The notes under the pieces were generated by a model. That model was given only the letters and a program-made list of their open reading frames with translations, did not search any database and was not told the DNA's origin. 64,000 nt of DNA, from assembly GCF_027587205.1 (NCBI RefSeq), contig NZ_JAPDOD010000036.1, positions 1 to 64,000 of the forward strand, in the 5' to 3' direction. Below, one piece after another: positions 6,670 to 14,777 of the stretch. Origin of the DNA: Solirubrobacter ginsenosidimutans. GTDB taxonomy: Bacteria > Actinomycetota > Thermoleophilia > Solirubrobacterales > Solirubrobacteraceae. How positions within the stretch are numbered: the first letter of the stretch is position 1; each line of letters starts with the position of its first letter. The position numbers and the translations under genes are program-made.

Positions 6670-8277
6670 CTAGTGCTTGAAGTGGCGGCGGTGCGTCAGG
6701 ACCATGCTGATCCCGGCGGCGTTGGCGGCCTGGACGACCACCGGGTCGGCCTTGGAGCCGCCCGGTTGGATGATCGTCGTGATCCCCGCGTCGACGGCGA
6801 GTTGGGGGCCGTCGGAGAAGGGGAAGAAGGCGTCGGAGGCCATCGCGGCGCCGAGCAGCGAGGAACCGGCCGCACGGGCCTTCTCGATCGCGAGGCGGAC
6901 GGAGTCCACGCGGCTCATCTGGCCCGCGCCCACGCCCACGGAGGCGAGGTCGTTGGAGAGCACGATCGCGTTGGAGCGCACGTGCTTGCAGACCTTCCAC
7001 GCGAAGAGCATCTCGCCCCACTCGGCCTCGGTGGGCTTGCGCTCGGTGACGACCTGCATCTCCGTGCGGTCCTCGAGGCCCATGTCGCGGTCCTGGATCA
7101 GCAGGCCGCCCATGACGCGCTTGATATCGCGCTCGGCGACGTTGACGCCGCGCCGCTCGCCATCCTCGAGGATGCGCATGTTCGGCTTGGCCGCGAGCAT
7201 CGCCAGCGCCTCGTCGGTGAACGAGGGGGCGATGATGACCTCGCAGAACTGCTTCAGCAGCGCCTCGGCGAACGTCGCGTCGACCGTGCGGTTCACGCAG
7301 ATGACACCGCCGAACGCCGACATCGGGTCGCAGGCGAAGGCCGCGCTGTAGGCCTCGGTGACCGACCCGCCGACGGCGACCCCGCACGGGTTGTTGTGCT
7401 TGATGATCGCGCAGGCCGGCAGCTCGAACTCCTGCACCAGCAGGCGCGCAGAGTTGAGGTCCAGCACGTTGTTGAACGACAGCTCCTTGCCGCCGAGCTG
7501 GCGCACCATCGAGAGCACGTGCATGCGCGCTCCCGCCTGGGCGTAGTAGGCGGCGCGCTGATGGGGGTTCTCGCCGTACGCCAGGTCGGTGACCTTCTCG
7601 TAGGCGTTCAGCAGGAGCGGCGGGAAGTCGTCCTGCTTCTCGACGAACCAGCGCGAGATCGCGCTGTCGTAGCGCGCGGTGTAGGAGAACGCCTCCGCGG
7701 CCAGCGACTCGCGCGTACCGAGCGACAGACGGGCACCGGCGTCCTTGAGCTCCTGCAGGACGGCGTCGTAGCTGGCCGGGTTGACCACGACCGCGGTGAA
7801 CGCGAAGTTCTTGGCCGCCGCGCGGATCATCGTCGGCCCGCCGATGTCGATGTTCTCGATCACCTCGTGATCGGTCGCGCCGCGGCGGGCGGCGGTCTGC
7901 TCGAACGGGTAGAGGTTCACGCACACGAGGTCGACGAACTCGACCTCGTGCTCGGCGGCGGCGGCCATGTGCTCGTCGTTGTCGCGCAACGCCAGCAGAC
8001 CCGCGTAGATCTTCGGGTGCAGGGTCTTGACCCGCCCACCCATGATCTCGGGGAAGCCCGTGAAGTCCTCGACCGCGCGGACGTCCAAACCGCCCTCACG
8101 CAGCGCCGTGGCGGTGCCGCCCGTCGAGAGCAGCTCGACCCCGAGCGACGCGAGCCCCCGCGCGAACTCCACGATCCCCGTCTTGTCCGAGACCGACAGC
8201 AGCGCTCGGCGGACTCGCACCTCACCCGGCTGAACCATCGCCTCCATCGCGCCGCGGACGATACCTGTGTCGGTCAT
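6670..8277 (-). CDS. purH: Bifunctional AICAR formyltransferase / IMP cyclohydrolase
   Basis: 535 residues, the normal length for PurH. It catalyses the last two steps of IMP synthesis in the cytosol: 10-formyl-THF-dependent formylation of AICAR and ring closure to IMP. The MGS-like cyclohydrolase domain occupies residues about 20-160 (RALLSVSDKTGIVEFA, LLSTGGTA, GGRVKTLHPKIYAG). The transformylase domain follows (GENPHQRAAYY, HNNPCGVAVG, LTHRRHFKH at the end). The ATG at 8277 overlaps purN by 4 bp (ATGA), so the two are translationally coupled. A 10-residue extension precedes the conserved start. Confidence 0.97.
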   Translation of the reverse strand: MTDTGIVRGAMEAMVQPGEVRVRRALLSVSDKTGIVEFARGLASLGVELLSTGGTATALREGGLDVRAVEDFTGFPEIMGGRVKTLHPKIYAGLLALRDNDEHMAAAAEHEVEFVDLVCVNLYPFEQTAARRGATDHEVIENIDIGGPTMIRAAAKNFAFTAVVVNPASYDAVLQELKDAGARLSLGTRESLAAEAFSYTARYDSAISRWFVEKQDDFPPLLLNAYEKVTDLAYGENPHQRAAYYAQAGARMHVLSMVRQLGGKELSFNNVLDLNSARLLVQEFELPACAIIKHNNPCGVAVGGSVTEAYSAAFACDPMSAFGGVICVNRTVDATFAEALLKQFCEVIIAPSFTDEALAMLAAKPNMRILEDGERRGVNVAERDIKRVMGGLLIQDRDMGLEDRTEMQVVTERKPTEAEWGEMLFAWKVCKHVRSNAIVLSNDLASVGVGAGQMSRVDSVRLAIEKARAAGSSLLGAAMASDAFFPFSDGPQLAVDAGITTIIQPGGSKADPVVVQAANAAGISMVLTHRRHFKH

Positions 8278-8906
8278 TGCGGGGTCCCTCCCACGAGGAC
8301 GCGCCGGGGATGGGCTGGATCCGGGCGGACGGTCCCACTGGCGATCAGCCGCACCGCTCCGGTCAACAACTCGTGCTCGATCGGCCGCAGCGCTGCACGC
8401 ACCTGGGCCGCATCACTCGCCTCCGGCAGCTCGACCGCCTGCTGGAGGATGATCGGGCCGGAATCGATCCCTTCGTCGACGAAGTGGACCGTGACCCCGA
8501 AGACCTTGACCCCGTAGTCGATCGCCTGCTCGACCGCCCGGATGCCCGGGAACGCGGGGAGCAACGCCGGGTGGACGTTGATCACCCGCAGCGGGAACGC
8601 CGCCAGGAACGCGGCGCTCACGAGCTGCATGTAGCCGGCGAGCACGACCAGCTCGACGTCCTGCTCCACCAGCCACTCGGCGATCGCGAGGTCGCGCGCC
8701 TCGCGGTCGGCGTATTCCGAGGCGGGGAACTCGCGCGCGGCGATCCCGAGCCCCAGCGCACGCCCCAGCGCCTCGGCGCCCGGCTTGTCGGACCCGACGG
8801 CGACGACGTCGGCATCTTTGCCGTGGACGCGATCGAGGATGGCTTGGAGGTTGGTGCCGGCGCCGGAGGCGAGGACTCCGACGCGCAGGCGATGGGGCTC
8901 GTTCAT
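8274..8906 (-). CDS. purN: Phosphoribosylglycinamide formyltransferase (GAR transformylase)
   Basis: 210 residues. It transfers formyl from 10-formyl-THF to GAR, step 3 of purine synthesis. It shows VLASGAGTNLQAIL at the N-terminus, the active-site INVHPALLPAFPG (Asn and His) and VTVHFVDEGIDSGPII with the catalytic Asp. It lies between recQ and purH with 4-bp ATGA overlaps on both sides, so recQ-purN-purH are translated as a coupled unit. Confidence 0.96.
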   Translation of the reverse strand: MNEPHRLRVGVLASGAGTNLQAILDRVHGKDADVVAVGSDKPGAEALGRALGLGIAAREFPASEYADREARDLAIAEWLVEQDVELVVLAGYMQLVSAAFLAAFPLRVINVHPALLPAFPGIRAVEQAIDYGVKVFGVTVHFVDEGIDSGPIILQQAVELPEASDAAQVRAALRPIEHELLTGAVRLIASGTVRPDPAHPRRVLVGGTPQ

Positions 8907-10804
8907 GCAGCCTCTACGTTAGGAAGCTCGGGCGCGAACGGCGTCCGCACGACCTCGAGCTTGGGAAAGCGGCCGTCGGTCGCACGCAGGCGCCCAGCGG
9001 CGAGCAGTCCGTCGATCGCCGCCGCGACCTCCTCCGCGCGCAGGTCGCGGTACGCCCCGTAGCTCGGGAGCCCGTCATAGGAATGCTTGGCGATCAGCTT
9101 CGAGCGGCCGCCGCGCAGGATCTCGACGCAGCGCGTGCGGCCCACCCCGGGCACGGCGCGGGACACGACGTCGAGGATCGCAGTGTCCAGGTCCGCCGCC
9201 GGTGAGAGTGTGCTCTGACGCACGCGAACGGGTGCCTCGGGCAGCGCCGCGGGATCGCAGACGTCGCAGCACGGGACGGTCGGCTCGGGCTCCGAGCGAT
9301 CGCCGAAATGGCCCAGGATGCCGCGGCGGCGACAGCCCTCGCCCTCCACCCACGCCCACACCGAGCGGTACTGGCGCCAGCGGACGCGGGTGCCCTCCTG
9401 CGTCGCGGCCTTGCACACCGCCAGCGTCGTGCGGTCCCACGTCCCCACGATCCGCCCCGCCACGCGATCCGGCGCGGACGGCGCGGGCTGGATCACGCCC
9501 GCCCGCGCGAGGTAGCCGACGACGGCGCGCACCGCGTCCTCCTCGCCTGGCTCGGCGAGCTCGTTGAGATGCAGGTTGTACCGCGGTGGCGAGCCCTCGG
9601 CCGAGGCCACGATCTTGCGCGCCGTCGCCTTCAACAGGTCCTCGCCGACCGCCGAGCGCTCGATGAAGAAGACGTGCAGGCCTTTGTCGCGCCCGGTGGC
9701 GAACAGCAGGCAGCGCGCCGGCTTCCCGTCGCGACCGGCGCGGCCGGCCTCCTGGTAGTAGGCCTCGATCGAGCTCGGGACGGACTCGTGGCAGACCGTC
9801 CGCACGTCGGCCTTGTCGACCCCCATCCCGAAGGCGTTGGTGGCGACCACGACCGGCGCCGAACCCGCCATGAAGCGACGCTGCGCCTCGGCCCGCACGT
9901 CGCGCGGGAGACCCGCGTGGTAGGCGAGCACCTCGACGCCCAGCTCGAACCCGAGGCGATCGGCCAGCCGATCGGCCTCCGAACGCGTGCCCGCGTAGAC
10001 GATCGCCGGTAGCGCGTCGGGTTCCTCCAAGGCCGCCACGATGCGGCGTTGCACGGCGTCCTTGCTCGGGCACTGGACCACCGAGAAGGTCAGGTTCGGG
10101 CGATCGAATCCCGTCGCCACGTGCACCGGCTCGCGCAGACCGAGACGGGAGACGATGTCCGCGGCCACTTCGGGGGTCGCGGTAGCGGTCGACGCCAGGA
10201 TCGCCTCCGCGCCCAACCAGCGCGCCGCGTCGGCCAGGCGGAAGTACTCCGGGCGGAAGTCGTGTCCCCACTGGGAGACGCAGTGGGCCTCGTCGACCAC
10301 GAAGAGCCCGATCTCGGCGTGCCGGATGCGTTCCAGGAACCCGGGGGAGGCGAACCGCTCCGGCGCGACGTAGAGCAGCCGTACCTGCCCGGAGATCGCG
10401 TGCTCGATCGCCAGCCGGTTGGTCCGCGAGTCCTGCTGGGCGTTGACCAATGCGACGCGGCCGGGGGCGATCCGCTCCAGCGCCTCGACCTGGTCCTGCA
10501 TCAGCGACACCAGCGGCGAGACGACGAGCGTCAGGTCGGTCCGCATCAGCGCCGGCAGCTGGTAACAGAGCGACTTGCCCGAGCCGGTGGGCATCACCAC
10601 CAGCACGTCCCGCCCGTTGCGGGCCGCCTCTACGGCCTCACGCTGACCCGGCCGGAACCCGGGGAACCCGAAGAGCTCCGCCAGCGCGCCGTCGACGTCG
10701 GTCGCACGCGCGACCGGCACCCGCGGCACCCGCCCGTCGGCCACGCCCAGATCCAAGGACGTCTGCAGTGCGGGCGGTGGTTCTTCGAGCCAGGGGAGCG
10801 ACAC
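8903..10804 (-). CDS. recQ: RecQ-family ATP-dependent DNA helicase
   Basis: 633 residues from a GTG at 10804. It unwinds DNA 3'-5' in recombination and repair. Helicase domain 1 has GRDVLVVMPTGSGKSLCYQLPA (Walker A) and VVDEAHCVSQWGHDFRPEY (DEAH). Domain 2 has ATNAFGMGVDKADVRTVCH and the QEAGRAGRDG motif VI. A zinc-binding region (EGEGCRRRGILGHFGD and CCDVCD) and a winged-helix RQC-like region follow; no clear HRDC domain is seen. The N-terminal 35 residues are an extension before the FGFPGFRPGQREAV motif. Its position upstream of purN with an overlapping stop/start is unusual. Confidence 0.92.
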   Translation of the reverse strand: MSLPWLEEPPPALQTSLDLGVADGRVPRVPVARATDVDGALAELFGFPGFRPGQREAVEAARNGRDVLVVMPTGSGKSLCYQLPALMRTDLTLVVSPLVSLMQDQVEALERIAPGRVALVNAQQDSRTNRLAIEHAISGQVRLLYVAPERFASPGFLERIRHAEIGLFVVDEAHCVSQWGHDFRPEYFRLADAARWLGAEAILASTATATPEVAADIVSRLGLREPVHVATGFDRPNLTFSVVQCPSKDAVQRRIVAALEEPDALPAIVYAGTRSEADRLADRLGFELGVEVLAYHAGLPRDVRAEAQRRFMAGSAPVVVATNAFGMGVDKADVRTVCHESVPSSIEAYYQEAGRAGRDGKPARCLLFATGRDKGLHVFFIERSAVGEDLLKATARKIVASAEGSPPRYNLHLNELAEPGEEDAVRAVVGYLARAGVIQPAPSAPDRVAGRIVGTWDRTTLAVCKAATQEGTRVRWRQYRSVWAWVEGEGCRRRGILGHFGDRSEPEPTVPCCDVCDPAALPEAPVRVRQSTLSPAADLDTAILDVVSRAVPGVGRTRCVEILRGGRSKLIAKHSYDGLPSYGAYRDLRAEEVAAAIDGLLAAGRLRATDGRFPKLEVVRTPFAPELPNVEAA

Positions 10805-10877
10805 GGGCTGGCGACCTTACCGCCAGCCCCGGTCGACTTCGGCGCGTTTGCGCAGAGTTGTTGCAGTCCGTTGCGCT

Positions 10878-12308
10878 TTAGCCGCGAACGAGCGGCAAAG
10901 CGTGCTCGAACGCGTCCTTGGCGGACGTGCCCACGAGCGGGTAGACGCCGCTGAAGCAGGCGTCGCAATGCGTCTCGCGCGAGCCGCGGATCGCCTCATA
11001 GACGCCCTCGAGCGACAGGTAGGCGAGCGAGTCGGCCCCCAGCTCGGCGGCCACTTCGGCCTCCGTACGGTTGTGGGCGATCATCTCTTCCCGCGTCGAC
11101 ATGTCGATCCCGTAATGACAGGGGTGACGAATCGGCGGCGCGGAGATGCGCATATGCACTTCACTGGCCCCGGCGTCGCGCAGCATCTGCACGATCTGGC
11201 GCGTCGTGTTGCCGCGCACGATCGAGTCGTCCACGACGACGATGCGCTTGCCGGCGACGACCTCGGGGAGCGGATTGAACTTCAGCCGCAGGCCGTGCTT
11301 GCGCAGCTCCTGGCCGGGCTGGATGAAGGTACGGGCGACGTAGCGGTTCTTGATCAGGCCGTCGTCCTGCGGGAGACCTGACGCACGCGCGAAGCCGCGC
11401 GCGGCGGGGTTGCCCGAGTCCGGCACCGGGATCACGAGATCGGCCTCGACGGGCGCTTCCTTGGCCAGGATCTCGCCCATCTTCCCGCGCGAGACCTGGA
11501 TCACCTGGCCGCCGAGACGCGAGTCCGGGCGGGCGAAGTAGATGTGCTCGAAGACGCACAGGGCGGAGCGCGGCGACGGCACGGCCTGGCGCGTCTGAAT
11601 GCCGTTCTTGGTGATCGAGACGATCTCGCCCGGCTGGACGTCGCGCAGGAACTTGGCGCCGATGATGTCGAACGCGCAGGTCTCCGACGCCACGCAATAG
11701 GTGTCTCCGATCATGCCGAGCGACAGCGGCCGCAGGCCCATCGGATCGCGGAACGCGACCACGCGATCCTCGGTCATGACGACCGTGCTGTAGGCGCCCT
11801 CGATGCGGCCGATGACGTCCACCAGCGCTTCCTCGACCGTGTCCGCCTCATGCGTGGACACGAGCGCGGCGATGATCTCGCTGTCGGAGGTGCTGCGGAA
11901 CGTCACGCCCTTCTGGCGCAGCTCCTGGTGCAGCTCGACGACGTTGACGAGGTTGCCGTTGTGGCCGAGCGCGACTTCGCGCTTGTCGGCGCGATAGACC
12001 GGCTGGGAGTTCTCCCACGAGTTGGCGCCCGTCGTGGAGTAGCGGACGTGGCCGACCGCCATCTCGCCCTGCAGCGCGCGCAGCTTCTGCTCGTCGAAGA
12101 CCTGGTTGACCAGACCCTGGTCGCGCATGGCCATGATGTGGCCGTTCTGCGACGTGGCGATGCCCGCCGACTCCTGGCCGCGGTGCTGGAGCGCGTAGAG
12201 CGCGAAGTACGTGAGGCGTGCGACCTCGCGACCGGGTGCGACGATGCCGAAGACACCGCACTCATCGCGCGGGCCATCGCGGTCTTCGAGGGGAGCTGGG
12301 TCAGGCAA
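10878..12308 (-). CDS. purF: Amidophosphoribosyltransferase
   Basis: Catalyses the committed purine step, PRPP plus glutamine to phosphoribosylamine. The glutaminase nucleophile is the Cys in RDECGVFGI, exposed in this family after propeptide removal. The glutaminase continues with ALYALQHRGQESAGI. The PRT domain carries RIVVVDDSIVRGNTTRQ (PRPP loop). I chose a TTG at 12308, which places Cys17 behind a 16-residue propeptide; the frame is open back to 12410 but reads unlike protein there. The cysteines needed for a 4Fe-4S cluster in the Bacillus-type enzyme appear partly present (CVFEH, CDACFSG). It is a single-gene block with a gap on either side. Confidence 0.95.
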   Translation of the reverse strand: MPDPAPLEDRDGPRDECGVFGIVAPGREVARLTYFALYALQHRGQESAGIATSQNGHIMAMRDQGLVNQVFDEQKLRALQGEMAVGHVRYSTTGANSWENSQPVYRADKREVALGHNGNLVNVVELHQELRQKGVTFRSTSDSEIIAALVSTHEADTVEEALVDVIGRIEGAYSTVVMTEDRVVAFRDPMGLRPLSLGMIGDTYCVASETCAFDIIGAKFLRDVQPGEIVSITKNGIQTRQAVPSPRSALCVFEHIYFARPDSRLGGQVIQVSRGKMGEILAKEAPVEADLVIPVPDSGNPAARGFARASGLPQDDGLIKNRYVARTFIQPGQELRKHGLRLKFNPLPEVVAGKRIVVVDDSIVRGNTTRQIVQMLRDAGASEVHMRISAPPIRHPCHYGIDMSTREEMIAHNRTEAEVAAELGADSLAYLSLEGVYEAIRGSRETHCDACFSGVYPLVGTSAKDAFEHALPLVRG

Positions 12309-12577
12309 GGGGAACCGCCGGCAAGAGAAGGTTGCCGTGAGAACGACCGGCCAGTTCAGGCTAGCAAGGCGCCCGGAGGGGAAGGGGAGGATTCGTCGCC
12401 CCGGGCGCACGGCCGTCGGCGTGCCGTTCCGAAGGCAACACTGTGTGGCGGCACGCGTCCAAGGACATGACGATGCGTCTGCCGCGCCAAGTATCGCCGA
12501 GCACTAGGCTCCATGGACCTCCGCTGCCTCGCACGGCCACGCCGGGCAGCCCAGTCCGACTCGGGAACGGGATAAAT
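12309..12577. other. Divergent intergenic region, purF / aminotransferase
   Basis: 269 bp between two divergent starts. It should hold promoters for both genes. I see no clear palindrome, riboswitch-like fold or perfect -35/-10 pair. Only a weak GTGCCG...CGGCAC pairing near 12420-12456 is visible. Confidence 0.4.
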
Positions 12578-13963
12578 ATGGCCACCGACGCACCTGTTCA
12601 GATTCCCCGCCAGCGCATCGCGGAGCTCGTCGAGCGCGAGGAGAAGCAGCTCAACGACCGCACGCAGCGCTCGAAGGAGATGTACGAGCGCGCGCAGGTC
12701 CACCTCTCCGGCGGCGTCGCATCCTCCTACCAGCTGCGCGATCCGTGGCCCATCTACCTGGAGCGCGGCTCCGGCCCGCGCGTGTGGGACGTCGACGGCA
12801 ACGAGATGTGGGACTTCCACAACGGCTTCGGCTCGATGGTCCAAGGCCACGCCCACCCGGCGATCGGCGCGGCCATCCAGGAGCGGTACTCGTCCGGCAC
12901 CCACTTCGCGGCGCCGACCGAGGACGCGGTCGTCGTGGGCGACGAGCTCGCCCGCCGCTGGGGTCTGCCGAAGTGGCGCTTCACGAACTCCGGTTCCGAG
13001 TCCACGATGGACGCGATCCGCATCGCCCGCGGCACGACCGGCCGCGAGACGATCGTGAAGATCTTCGGCTCCTACCACGGTCATCACGACGGCGTGATGG
13101 TCTCGATCGGCGTCGAGTACGACCAGATCGGCGACCACGAGAACCTCGCCTCGCTGCCCTACGGGGCCGGCATCCCGCAGGCGGTCGTGGATTTGACGAT
13201 CCCGGTGCCGTTCAACGACGCGGGCGCGATGGAGCGCCGCATCGAGCGCCTGACCGCGGAGGGCCGCAAGCCCGCCTGCGTGATCATGGAAGCGGCGATG
13301 ATGAACCTCGGCGTCGTGCTGCCGGAGCCGGGTTATCTCGAAGCCGTCCGCGACATCACCCGCCGCCACGGCATCATCCTGATCTTCGACGAGGTCAAGA
13401 CCGGTCTGACGATCGCGCCGGGCGGCGCCACTGAGAAGTGGGGCGTGACGCCGGACCTCGTGACCCTGGCCAAGGCACTGGGCGGCGGGACGCCGATCGG
13501 CGCGATCGGCGGCACCGAAGCGGCGATGGCGGCCGTCGAGGACGGCTCCGTCTACCAAGTGGGCACCTACAACGGGAACCCGCTCGGCATGGCCGCGACG
13601 CGGGCGAACCTCTTGGAGGTCCTGACCCCGGCGGCCTACGAGCACCTCGACGGTCTCAACGACCGGATCCTGACCGGCTGCGAGGCCGTCATCCGCAAGC
13701 ACAACCTGCCGGGCTACGCCGTCGGCGTCGGCTCCAAGGGCTGCGTCACGTTCTCGCCGTCGAAGATCGTCGACTACGAGACCTTCAAGGCCAACCAGGA
13801 CAAGGACCTCTCCGAGCTGGCCTGGCTCTACAACATGAACCGCGGCATCTTCATGACGCCGGGGCGTGAGGAAGAGTGGACCTTGTCCGTCACCCACGAC
13901 GACGCGTCGGTCGACGCGTACGTCCAGGTCTTCGAGGCGATGGCCGACGACCTCATGTCGTAG
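12578..13963 (+). CDS. Class-III PLP aminotransferase, glutamate-1-semialdehyde aminomutase-like
   Basis: 461 residues from the ATG at 12578. Upstream codons in the frame are arginine/proline-rich and not used. The fold type I PLP site is clear: TNSGSESTMDAIRIAR, GSYHGHHDG, LIFDEVKTGLTIAPGG (PLP-pairing Asp) and TLAKALGGGTPIGAIGG with the Schiff-base Lys. The closest family is HemL-like, but heme genes are not nearby, and the protein has a 45-residue N-terminal extension with a coiled REEKQLNDRTQRSKEMYERAQ helix. It could be a GSA-type mutase or a transaminase of another amine. It is followed by a strong bidirectional hairpin. Confidence 0.85.
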   Translation: MATDAPVQIPRQRIAELVEREEKQLNDRTQRSKEMYERAQVHLSGGVASSYQLRDPWPIYLERGSGPRVWDVDGNEMWDFHNGFGSMVQGHAHPAIGAAIQERYSSGTHFAAPTEDAVVVGDELARRWGLPKWRFTNSGSESTMDAIRIARGTTGRETIVKIFGSYHGHHDGVMVSIGVEYDQIGDHENLASLPYGAGIPQAVVDLTIPVPFNDAGAMERRIERLTAEGRKPACVIMEAAMMNLGVVLPEPGYLEAVRDITRRHGIILIFDEVKTGLTIAPGGATEKWGVTPDLVTLAKALGGGTPIGAIGGTEAAMAAVEDGSVYQVGTYNGNPLGMAATRANLLEVLTPAAYEHLDGLNDRILTGCEAVIRKHNLPGYAVGVGSKGCVTFSPSKIVDYETFKANQDKDLSELAWLYNMNRGIFMTPGREEEWTLSVTHDDASVDAYVQVFEAMADDLMS

Positions 13964-13976
13964 CGGTGCGGCCTTA

Positions 13977-14011
13977 GATGGGTTGGTAAGCCACAGGCTT
14001 ACCAATCCATC
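13977..14011. terminator. Bidirectional hairpin terminator
   Basis: A 16-bp stem with one G-T wobble and a 3-nt loop (left arm GATGGGTTGGTAAGCC) lies between convergent genes. Its right base includes the stop codon of the minus-strand gene. It would serve both directions. Confidence 0.8.
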
Positions 14012-14594
14012 ACACGGCGAGGCGGGCGGTGGTGGCGGCTTCGCGGAAGGCGGCGAGGATCGCCTGTTCGGCCGCGGGGCGGGTGTGGCTCGACGGGGGG
14101 AGTGGGTCTCCCGTCGGGATGCCGAAGGTGTAGAGGAGGACGGCGAGCGCCGGGTCGAGCGCGATGTGCGCTCGGGCCGCGGCTTCGGCGCGGGCGTCGA
14201 CACCGAGCGTGAAGGTGCGCTGGAAGCGCGCGCGGAGCGGAGACGCGAGGCCCGCCACGACGAGCTCGGTCGCGATGCGGTGGGGCGCGAACGTCGCGGT
14301 GCGTTCGATCCAGGTCAGCGGGGACCCGGGGGCTGAGGCGAGGACGCGGTCGCGGAGGTCGGCGAGCAGCGCCGGCTCACCCGCGGTGTGGCGGCCGGCG
14401 ACGACGCGGCGGCGTTCGAGGACGTCGAGGTGACCGGAGCGGACGGCGTCGATCAGCAGGGCGGCGGCGACCAGCGGCTCGGTGCCCGCGAGACCGCGGG
14501 TGAGGAGCATGGCGTCGACGCGCAGCGTCGCGGGGGCGGGCGTGGGCCGACCCAGCGTGACCAGCGCCGCGTCGGAGAGAAGACTCGGAGGCAT
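14010..14594 (-). CDS. GPP34 (GOLPH3-like) family protein
   Basis: 194 residues, all-helical, without signal peptide. Three blocks resemble actinobacterial GPP34 proteins: AALLIDAVRSGHLDVLERRRVV near residue 45, the DRVLASAPGSPLTWI to TELVVAGLASPLR segment in the middle, and DPALAVLLYTFGI near the C-terminus. The eukaryotic relative binds phosphatidylinositol-4-phosphate; the bacterial role is unknown. The similarity is by eye and not strong. It is divergent from nothing and convergent with the aminotransferase. Confidence 0.55.
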   Translation of the reverse strand: MPPSLLSDAALVTLGRPTPAPATLRVDAMLLTRGLAGTEPLVAAALLIDAVRSGHLDVLERRRVVAGRHTAGEPALLADLRDRVLASAPGSPLTWIERTATFAPHRIATELVVAGLASPLRARFQRTFTLGVDARAEAAARAHIALDPALAVLLYTFGIPTGDPLPPSSHTRPAAEQAILAAFREAATTARLAV

Positions 14595-14668
14595 CGCTTA
14601 CTCCAAAGAGGCGGTCGAGGGGGTCGCGAATACGTGATTCGCGATTCGACGAGCCGAAGTGGAGGGCC

Positions 14669-14696
14669 GTCTCGTCGGGTGCATGTCCGACGAGAC
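14669..14696. terminator. Perfect 10-bp hairpin
   Basis: GTCTCGTCGG, a 7-nt loop and CCGACGAGAC form a hairpin in the 183-bp gap after purL. It may be a second terminator for purL or a structured site upstream of the GPP34-type gene on the same strand. Confidence 0.5.
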
Positions 14697-14729
14697 GCCG
14701 AGAAGGGCGAGCTATTCCGAAGTGACGAC

Positions 14730-14766
14730 CGTGTGGGTCCTCGATCGCAGACCGAAGACCCACACG
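14730..14766 (-). terminator. Hairpin downstream of purL
   Basis: A perfect 10-bp stem (CGTGTGGGTC / GACCCACACG) with a 17-nt loop starts about 11 bp beyond the purL stop. It is a reasonable terminator of the purB-to-purL block. Confidence 0.6.
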
Positions 14767-14777
14767 TCGAGGAGCCG

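Noticed and set aside
7358..7546. Small plus-strand frames inside purH
   Set aside because: Within a confirmed gene on the other strand, without motifs.
6103..8517. 804-codon frame antisense to purH
   Set aside because: Shadow of purH; composition is Arg/Asp/Gly/Val-rich without motifs.
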